Shown here: positions 7,031 to 10,939 of the stretch, in pieces
Numbering within the stretch: position 1 is the first letter of the stretch
How the letters are laid out: the number at the start of each line of letters is the position of its first letter
Assembly: GCA_023411405.1 (NCBI GenBank)
Contig: JAEYOU010000542.1
Span: forward strand, 1-10,939
DNA length: 10,939 bases
Direction: 5' to 3'
Source: Pseudomonadota bacterium
GTDB taxonomy: Bacteria > Myxococcota > Myxococcia > Myxococcales > Anaeromyxobacteraceae
Position numbers and translations under genes: made by a program
The notes under the pieces: generated by a model
Database searches by the model: none
What the model was told of the DNA's origin: nothing
What the model saw: only the letters and a program-made list of their open reading frames with translations

Positions 7031-7846
7031 TCAGTCCCTCGTGCCGTGCCGCGCTCCGGGAGAGGACCGACCCGGGCGCAGCGCGAGCCACGCGCCCGCG
7101 CCGAGGAGGAGAAAGATGGCCGCGGAGACCGCGAGGTTGCGCCCGACCTTGCGCGCCGCCCGCCCGGCGTCCGCGAGCGGGCGCGGCCGGGCGTCGGAGG
7201 CGATCGTCGCGAGGAGGGCCCGGGCCGGCTTCGCGGGGATCGCGAAGTTGAGCGCCTGGCCGACGCTGATGAGCCCGACGGCGATCCCCACCACCTTCCC
7301 GTCCTCGGCCAGGACGGGGGAGCCGCTCGAGCCCGGGGAGATCGGCGCCGAGATCTGGAGCTGCCAGCTCGGGGCCTTCCCGTAGGGACCCAGGTCCGCG
7401 CCCTCCGCGCGGATGGCCGCGACGATCCCCGTCGAGAGCGTGCCCGCGAGCCCGATGGGGCTGCCGATCACCGCCACCTGCTCGCCGACCCTGGGATCGC
7501 GCCCGTCCTCGAGCTGGAGCGCAGGATACCGCCCGTCCTCCGCCTGGAGCACGGCGAGGTCACGCTCCTCGTCGTCCGCGAGCACGCCGAGGATCCGGAC
7601 CTCCCGGTTCCCCTCGAGGATGGCGACGAGGTCGGGCGCGCCGCGGACCACGTGGTGGTTCGTGAGGATCCGCCCGTCCGCGGAGACGAAGAAGCCCGTG
7701 CCGTTGCCGAGCTCGTTCCCGAACGCGTCGCGCGCGACCAGCTTCACGACGGCGGGGCGGGTCCGCTCCGCGAGCGCCGCGAGATCGGGCGCCGGAGCCT
7801 GGGCCGGAGCCTGGGCGACGAGGACGAGCAGCAGCGCGGGCACCAT
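7031..7846 (-). CDS. Trypsin-like serine protease (HtrA-type fold) with C-terminal membrane anchor
   Basis: Probable envelope serine protease of 271 residues. A short hydrophobic N-terminus (MVPALLLVLVA) resembles a signal peptide but lacks basic residues. The trypsin-like domain spans about 25-210. The catalytic triad is visible: His65 in TNHHVV, Asp96 in ERDLAVL, and Ser174 in PGSSGSPV. There is no PDZ domain, unlike DegP/DegS. Residues 238-256 form a predicted transmembrane helix followed by a short basic tail, placing the protease domain outside the cytoplasm if the N-terminus is exported. The ATG at 7846 is chosen for AGGTG 4 nt upstream. GTG 7849 is adjacent, and ATG 7906 would add 20 residues with basic charges, making a better signal n-region, but it overlaps the start codon of the divergent PFK gene and has no clear ribosome site. 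Substrates unknown; a regulated stress protease is a guess. Confidence 0.88.
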   Translation of the reverse strand: MVPALLLVLVAQAPAQAPAPDLAALAERTRPAVVKLVARDAFGNELGNGTGFFVSADGRILTNHHVVRGAPDLVAILEGNREVRILGVLADDEERDLAVLQAEDGRYPALQLEDGRDPRVGEQVAVIGSPIGLAGTLSTGIVAAIRAEGADLGPYGKAPSWQLQISAPISPGSSGSPVLAEDGKVVGIAVGLISVGQALNFAIPAKPARALLATIASDARPRPLADAGRAARKVGRNLAVSAAIFLLLGAGAWLALRPGRSSPGARHGTRD

Positions 7847-7892
7847 CACGCACCTAGCTTGCCCCAACTCCCGCCGCGCGGCACCGGTGCGG

Positions 7893-7898
7893 TAGTCT
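7893..7898 (+). promoter_or_regulatory. Candidate -10 box for a leaderless pfk transcript
   Basis: TAGTCT (TANNNT form) ends 6 nt before the ATG at 7905, so transcription would begin at or next to the A of the start codon. There is no Shine-Dalgarno sequence before this ATG, and an in-frame TAG at 7893-7895 rules out any earlier start. No good -35 box lies at the expected distance. Confidence 0.4.
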
Positions 7899-7904
7899 CG
7901 GCGC

Positions 7905-9176
7905 ATGCCCGCCATCCCGATCGCCCACCTCGGCGCCTGCCGGCACCCCTCCCCGCTCGGCCGCTTCGTCTCCGACGACCTCCACGTCCCCACCGACCTC
8001 CACTGGACCGCCGGGACGCCGCCGTCCGAGCCCGGGCTCTTCGAGCAGGCGGGGCCCCGCGAGCGCCTCTTCTTCGACCCGGGGCGCACCCGCGCCGCCA
8101 TCGTCACCTGCGGCGGGCTCTGCCCCGGCCTCAACAACGTGATCCGCTCGCTCGTCCTCGAGCTCCACCACGGCTACGGCGTGCGGGAGGTGATCGGGTA
8201 CCGCGGCGGCTACGGCGGGCTCGACCCGGCGAACGGGGTCGCGCCCATCCCGCTCACCCTCGAGCTCGTGGACAAGATCCACCGGCAGGGTGGCACGATC
8301 CTCGGCACCTCCCGCGGCCCCGTAGACGTGTCGAAGGCCGTGGACGAGCTCGTGCGCCGCGACGTCGACGTGCTGTTCACCATCGGCGGCGACGGCACCC
8401 AGCGCGGCGGGGCCGCGCTCCACCAGGAGGCGCGCCGGCGCGGGCGCCCGCTCGCCGTGGTCGGCGTCCCGAAGACGATCGACAACGACGTCGCGTTCGT
8501 CTCGCAGACGTTCGGCTACCCGACCGCGCTCGAGGAGGCGCGCGCCGTGCTCGACCGGGCGCACGTCGAGTCGAAGAGCGTCCACAACGGCATCTCGCTC
8601 GTCCGGCTCATGGGCCGCAGCGCCGGGTTCATCGCCGCCGGCGCGACGCTCGCGAGCCAGGACGTGAACTTCTGCCTGGTGCCCGAGGTGCCGTTCGCGC
8701 TCGAGGGGGAGAACGGCTTCCTCGCGGTGCTGAAGCGGCGCATCCTCGCGCGCGCGCACGCGGTGATCGTCGTCGCCGAGGGCGCGGGCCAGGACCTGGT
8801 CGCCGGCCCCGCGGGCAGCCGCGACGCCTCCGGGAACGTGAAGCTCAAGGACATCGGCGTTCACCTGCGCGAGCGGATCGAGGCGTACCTGAAGGCGGAG
8901 GGCGTGCCCGCGGTGATGCGGTACTTCGACCCCGGCTACCTGATCCGCAGCTCCCCGGCCAACGCCGAGGACGCGATCCACTGCGACCTGTACGCGCGCA
9001 ACGCGGTCCACGCGGCGATGGCCGGGAAGACCGGGCTCGTCGTCGGCCACATGCACGATCGGTTCATCCACGTGCCGATCGAGCTCCTCGCCGCGCAGCA
9101 CAAGCGGCTCGACCCGGCGGAGACGCTGTGGCAGGCCGTCCTCGCGGCGACGGGGCAGCCGGCGCGCTGGGGGTGA
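7905..9176 (+). CDS. pfkA: 6-phosphofructokinase, long form (probably ATP-dependent)
   Basis: Glycolytic enzyme phosphorylating fructose 6-phosphate at C1; cytoplasmic. It has 423 residues, longer than the ~320-aa E. coli PfkA, with an N-terminal extension of about 60 residues before the nucleotide-binding motif TCGGLCPGLNN (68-78). The phosphoryl-donor motif is GGDGT (161-165): glycine at position 164, where PPi enzymes have Asp, argues for ATP. The catalytic loop is PKTIDND (Lys190, catalytic Asp193); this Lys is typical of PPi-PFKs and of the plant/trypanosome-like ATP-PFK group, while E. coli has Gly there. MGRSAGF and PEVPF, which follow, are the usual substrate-binding segments. ATG 7905 is the first possible start because of an in-frame stop 12 nt upstream. 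The gene is divergent from the protease (58-bp gap) and single. In Myxococcus xanthus pfk is linked to the kinase gene pkn4; no kinase gene follows here. Confidence 0.95.
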   Translation: MPAIPIAHLGACRHPSPLGRFVSDDLHVPTDLHWTAGTPPSEPGLFEQAGPRERLFFDPGRTRAAIVTCGGLCPGLNNVIRSLVLELHHGYGVREVIGYRGGYGGLDPANGVAPIPLTLELVDKIHRQGGTILGTSRGPVDVSKAVDELVRRDVDVLFTIGGDGTQRGGAALHQEARRRGRPLAVVGVPKTIDNDVAFVSQTFGYPTALEEARAVLDRAHVESKSVHNGISLVRLMGRSAGFIAAGATLASQDVNFCLVPEVPFALEGENGFLAVLKRRILARAHAVIVVAEGAGQDLVAGPAGSRDASGNVKLKDIGVHLRERIEAYLKAEGVPAVMRYFDPGYLIRSSPANAEDAIHCDLYARNAVHAAMAGKTGLVVGHMHDRFIHVPIELLAAQHKRLDPAETLWQAVLAATGQPARWG

Positions 9177-9210
9177 GGCGGCGGCGCCCGTCTCGAGCGC
9201 AGCGCCGAAG

Positions 9211-9239
9211 CCGGATCCCCCGGGTCACGGGGGATCCGG
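9211..9239. terminator. Perfect 11-bp hairpin between convergent pfk and lipoprotein genes
   Basis: CCGGATCCCCC (9211-9221) and GGGGGATCCGG (9229-9239) form an uninterrupted stem with a 7-nt loop, in a 99-bp gap between two convergent stops. No T-tract follows on either strand. It is most likely a bidirectional terminator or 3'-end structure. Confidence 0.5.
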
Positions 9240-9275
9240 GGCGGGCGGCGTCGCGTGCACCTCAGGGGGGAGCGA

Positions 9276-9941
9276 TCACTCGGTCGTGAGCTCCACGTGG
9301 TCGAACGTGACGGTCTCGAGGACGTCGGCCAGATACGACTGCACGAAGAATCCGACGTGGACGCTCTCCGGAAGGCTCAGCGTCTGCGTGTAGGTGCTGG
9401 GCGTCCACGTCGCGCCGTCGCTCGAGTACGCGGCGGTGAACGTGTCACCGTCGCGCGCGATCCGCAGGTACACCGGCAGCCCAACGCTGCAGACCTCCGC
9501 GCCGCACTGGGCCGCCGTGTCGGCGGTCTGCCGGACGCAACCGGTTCCCGTCATCGTGCTCGTCTGCGGCGGCATCAGCGAGTAGTGGAACGTGGGGCTC
9601 CCCGCCTCGAGCGAGCTGCGGGCCATCAAGCCTGCCATCGAGGAAGTGTCGACCCCCTCCATCGTGACCACGCGAACGGTGAGCCGGAAATCCCCGGTCG
9701 CTTGCGTGTACACGTAGTGCATCTGGTCCGCCTCGAACGGCCAGACCCACTCTCCCGCGCCCGCGACGGTGAACGTCCCGCCGGCGAAGGTCGCGGCGCC
9801 GGCCGGCATCCCGGCGCCGACGTCCTGGTGCGACCAGGCCCGCGGCCACGCGGGCTCCGAGCCGCCGCCGCCACCGCCACAGCCGGCGGAGCACAACAGG
9901 ACAGCCAACATGGCGAGACGGAGGGAGCGATGGATGGACAT
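9276..9941 (-). CDS. Lipoprotein with a DUF1349-like (concanavalin A-like) beta-sandwich domain
   Basis: Secreted lipoprotein of 221 residues. The signal peptide (MSIHRSLRLAMLAVLLCSAG) ends at Cys21; the lipobox S-A-G-C is slightly off consensus because Leu/Val is usual at -3. A Gly-rich spacer follows the Cys. From about residue 35 to the end the pattern (WSHQDVGAG, GAGEWVWPFEADQMHYVYT, AGLMARSSLEA, VYLRIARDGDTFTAAYSSDG, VHVGFFVQSY) matches the DUF1349-type ConA-like jelly-roll fold, found in carbohydrate-binding or enzyme-associated domains. Three later Cys residues lie in a loop (around GTGCVRQTADTAAQCGAEVC) and could form disulfides outside the cell. The ATG at 9941 is supported by AAGGGG (minus strand, 9954-9949) and by the signal peptide starting right there; the long open frame upstream lacks similarity. 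Ligand unknown. It is divergent from the HxlR-type gene, which might regulate it. Confidence 0.85.
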   Translation of the reverse strand: MSIHRSLRLAMLAVLLCSAGCGGGGGGSEPAWPRAWSHQDVGAGMPAGAATFAGGTFTVAGAGEWVWPFEADQMHYVYTQATGDFRLTVRVVTMEGVDTSSMAGLMARSSLEAGSPTFHYSLMPPQTSTMTGTGCVRQTADTAAQCGAEVCSVGLPVYLRIARDGDTFTAAYSSDGATWTPSTYTQTLSLPESVHVGFFVQSYLADVLETVTFDHVELTTE

Positions 9942-10004
9942 GGCTGTTCCCCTTGCTGGGTTTGGAGTTGCTCCACCCCCAGCCTGACCCTGCCCTCGAG
10001 GAAC

Positions 10005-10010
10005 CGTCAA
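10005..10010 (-). promoter_or_regulatory. Possible -35 box of the lipoprotein gene
   Basis: The minus strand reads TTGACG here, the same -35-like hexamer seen before ppdK and the DsbA gene. The -10 positions 16-18 nt downstream (GTCAGG, TCAGGC, CAGGCT) are poor. A start near 9975 would give a leader of about 35 nt. Confidence 0.2.
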
Positions 10011-10222
10011 GCAAGAAGGACGCGGCGCGTCAAGCAGGTGCCCGCGCGCCTCGAGGCTGCGGGGCCCGCGCGCTCCGCCCGCGGTCCACGTGGCCACCGC
10101 ATCGGCGGTCCATGCCTTCCCTCCGCCCATCGGACGAGACTCCGACGTGGAGATGGCCGGCCTCCGGGCCGGACGACGCATGAAGCTGCGCCACGGCACA
10201 CGCGTGCTGCGTCTCGGCACTT

Positions 10223-10232
10223 CGAGATCTCG
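10223..10232. promoter_or_regulatory. 10-bp perfect palindrome upstream of the HxlR-family gene
   Basis: CGAGATCTCG lies 37 nt before the ATG. HxlR-family proteins bind dyads near their own or divergent promoters, so this is a candidate autoregulatory site. No experimentally known site is being matched. Confidence 0.25.
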
Positions 10233-10253
10233 CTCGCCTGGAAGACGATCGCT

Positions 10254-10260
10254 GGAGGAG
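10254..10260 (+). promoter_or_regulatory. Strong Shine-Dalgarno site of the HxlR-family gene
   Basis: GGAGGAG ends 9 nt before the ATG at 10270. It decides this start over the GTG and ATG codons of the 60-codon open extension upstream. Confidence 0.7.
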
Positions 10261-10269
10261 CTAGCCCCG

Positions 10270-10638
10270 ATGACCTGCGCGCTCGTGCCCCCGTCGCTCC
10301 CGCCGACCACGGTCTGCCCAGTGGAGCTGGCGCTCTCCACGCTCGCCGGCAAGTGGAAGGCGCGGCTCCTGCAGCTCCTCGGCGAGCGCACGTTCCGTTT
10401 CCGGGAGGTGGAGCGCCGGCTGGCGCTGGTCTCGCGGAAGGTGCTCGTCGAGCAGCTCCGCCAGCTCGAGGCGAGCGGGCTCGTGCAGCGCACGGTCTAC
10501 CCGGAGGTGCCGTCGCGCGTGGAGTACTCCCTCACCGCGCGCGGCGTGCGGGTGCTCCCCGTGCTCCGGACACTGGGCGAGCTCGGCGAGAGCATGCTCG
10601 CGGAGGGCGCGGCGGAGCAGGCTACAATCGGCGGGTGA
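10270..10638 (+). CDS. HxlR-family winged-helix transcriptional regulator
   Basis: DNA-binding regulator of 122 residues, normal for the MarR-like HxlR family, acting as a dimer in the cytoplasm. The family pattern is complete: a conserved N-terminal Cys (Cys16 in CPVELAL), AGKWKARLL, RFREVERRLALVSRKVL (recognition helix region), LRQLEASGLVQR, and the wing VPSRVEYSLTARG, then a C-terminal dimerisation helix. In several family members the N-terminal Cys senses electrophiles or oxidants; whether it does so here is inference. The ATG at 10270 is preceded by GGAGGAG. Upstream in-frame codons show non-coding third-position composition. The stop overlaps the GTG of a GNAT gene as GTGA. Likely targets are its own operon or the divergent lipoprotein gene. 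Confidence 0.95.
   Translation: MTCALVPPSLPPTTVCPVELALSTLAGKWKARLLQLLGERTFRFREVERRLALVSRKVLVEQLRQLEASGLVQRTVYPEVPSRVEYSLTARGVRVLPVLRTLGELGESMLAEGAAEQATIGG
10623..10628 (+). promoter_or_regulatory. Candidate internal -10 box for a leaderless GNAT transcript
   Basis: TACAAT, five of six matches to the -10 consensus, lies inside the last codons of the HxlR gene and ends exactly 6 nt before the GTG at 10635. This is the same arrangement as before pfk. No clear -35 box is seen. Confidence 0.4.
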
Positions 10639-10939
10639 ACGCCGCCTCGCCCCCGCTCTCGATCCGCCCCGTCACCCCGGCCGACGCCGGCGCCGTGCTG
10701 GCGCTCTGGCGCGCGGTCTTCCCGGAGTACGCCGATCCCTCGCGCGCGCACCGCGATCCGGCGGCGAGCCTCGCGCGCAAGCTCGACTTCGGCGACGGGC
10801 TGTTCTGGCTGGCCGAGCGCGCCGGGCGCGTGGTGGGGACGGCGATGGCCGGGTGGGACGGCCACCGCGGCTGGCTCTACTCGGTGGGCGTCCGCCCCGA
10901 GGCGCGGCGGGGCGGCGTCGGCGCGGCGCTCGTCTGCGC
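10635..10939 (+). CDS. GNAT-family N-acetyltransferase, YpeA-like (partial, C-terminus outside window)
   Basis: Acetyl-CoA-dependent N-acyltransferase; 101 codons are visible before the window edge. The N-terminal strand and helix (LSIRPVTPADAGAVLALWRAVF) are typical. The core has WLAERAGRVVGTAMAGWDGHRG followed by the strand WLYSVGVRPEARR. The acetyl-CoA pyrophosphate loop RRGGVG is at residues 91-96, fitting the R/Q-x-x-G-x-G/A rule. The DGHRG segment (75-79) and general layout resemble the YpeA/RimI-like subgroup. The acceptor (protein N-terminus, small amine or other) cannot be told. The GTG start at 10635 overlaps the HxlR stop as GTGA, implying translational coupling, though a -10-like TACAAT just upstream may also allow independent leaderless expression. 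Confidence 0.9.
   Translation, partial: MNAASPPLSIRPVTPADAGAVLALWRAVFPEYADPSRAHRDPAASLARKLDFGDGLFWLAERAGRVVGTAMAGWDGHRGWLYSVGVRPEARRGGVGAALVC

Larger units (their letters stand above)
9942..10269. other. Divergent intergenic region (328 bp) without a gene
   Basis: This gap lies between the lipoprotein (minus) and HxlR-family (plus) starts. It holds the lipoprotein ribosome site and a possible minus-strand -35 box. It also has a direct repeat of GCGGTCCA (10081-10088 and 10105-10112, 24-nt offset), a CCACGTGG palindrome (10086-10093), a 6-bp hairpin (10157-10172), and a CGAGATCTCG palindrome (10223-10232) before the HxlR gene. Open frames across it have many A/T third positions and are not credible genes. 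Confidence 0.6.

Noticed and set aside
7847..7906. Alternative protease start at the ATG on the complement of 7904-7906
   Set aside because: It would improve the signal-peptide charge but lacks a ribosome site and overlaps the divergent pfk start codon. Kept only as an alternative.
7025..9289. 754-codon plus-strand open frame across the protease and pfk genes
   Set aside because: The translation is Arg/Pro/Ala-rich without domains. It overlaps two genes with intact catalytic motifs.
10157..10172. CCGGCC-TCCG-GGCCGG hairpin as a terminator or attenuator
   Set aside because: The stem is only 6 bp, with no T-tract and no leader peptide; such stems are expected by chance at this GC content.
10090..10269. 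60-codon N-terminal extension of the HxlR-family protein starting at a GTG
   Set aside because: Many A-ending codons (GGA, CGA, AGA, ACA, CTA), no family similarity, and a strong Shine-Dalgarno site immediately before the ATG at 10270.
9942..10493. Open-frame extension upstream of the lipoprotein start
   Set aside because: The signal peptide and ribosome site begin exactly at 9941, and the extension runs antisense into the HxlR gene.
1..10939. CRISPR arrays, tRNA/rRNA genes, insertion sequences or phage genes
   Set aside because: No spaced direct-repeat arrays, tRNA-like cloverleaf ends, transposase motifs or terminal inverted repeats with target duplications were seen on reading.

Overview
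The window is very GC-rich, with G or C at nearly all third codon positions. The gene content (long-form phosphofructokinase, PPDK with a lysine-rich tail, Cys-rich lipoprotein with a ConA-like domain, DsbA-family protein with a proline-rich hinge) suggests a chromosomal segment of a myxobacterium-like organism, most plausibly Anaeromyxobacter or a relative. This placement is inferred from gene style and was not searched. I see no mobile element, tRNA, rRNA or CRISPR array.

Layout. (1) 1-755, minus: a DsbA-family envelope thiol oxidoreductase, cut by the window edge. (2) Divergent from it, 1009-2321, plus: a two-gene operon with a GTGA overlap, coding for a TusA-family sulfur carrier and a PP-loop ATPase (ThiI/NFACT-R type), probably an RNA-thiolation module. 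(3) 2545-5367, plus: pyruvate, phosphate dikinase with an unusual 36-residue Lys/Ala tail. It has its own candidate promoter, a palindrome at the predicted transcription start, and a textbook intrinsic terminator. (4) 5598-6872, plus: a membrane-anchored penicillin-binding transpeptidase. (5) 7031-7846, minus: a trypsin/HtrA-like serine protease with a C-terminal membrane anchor and no PDZ domain. (6) 7905-9176, plus, divergent from the protease: a 6-phosphofructokinase of the GGDGT/PKTIDND type, apparently leaderless. (7) 9276-9941, minus: a lipoprotein with a DUF1349-like beta-sandwich. (8) 10270-10939, plus: an HxlR-family regulator overlapping (GTGA) a GNAT acetyltransferase that runs off the window.

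How the genes relate. Two central-carbon enzymes (PPDK and PFK) flank two envelope genes, but strand switches and hairpins show four or five separate transcription units. The TusA/PP-loop pair is the clearest functional unit. The HxlR/GNAT pair is probably co-transcribed, and may also carry an internal leaderless start.

Most interesting points: the TusA/PP-loop thiolation pair; an almost identical TANNNT-CGGCG-start-codon arrangement before the PFK and GNAT genes, suggesting leaderless transcripts; an abrupt loss of GC bias at third positions in the last ~38 codons of the PP-loop gene; the basic tail on PPDK; and long perfect hairpins without T-tracts at both convergent junctions.
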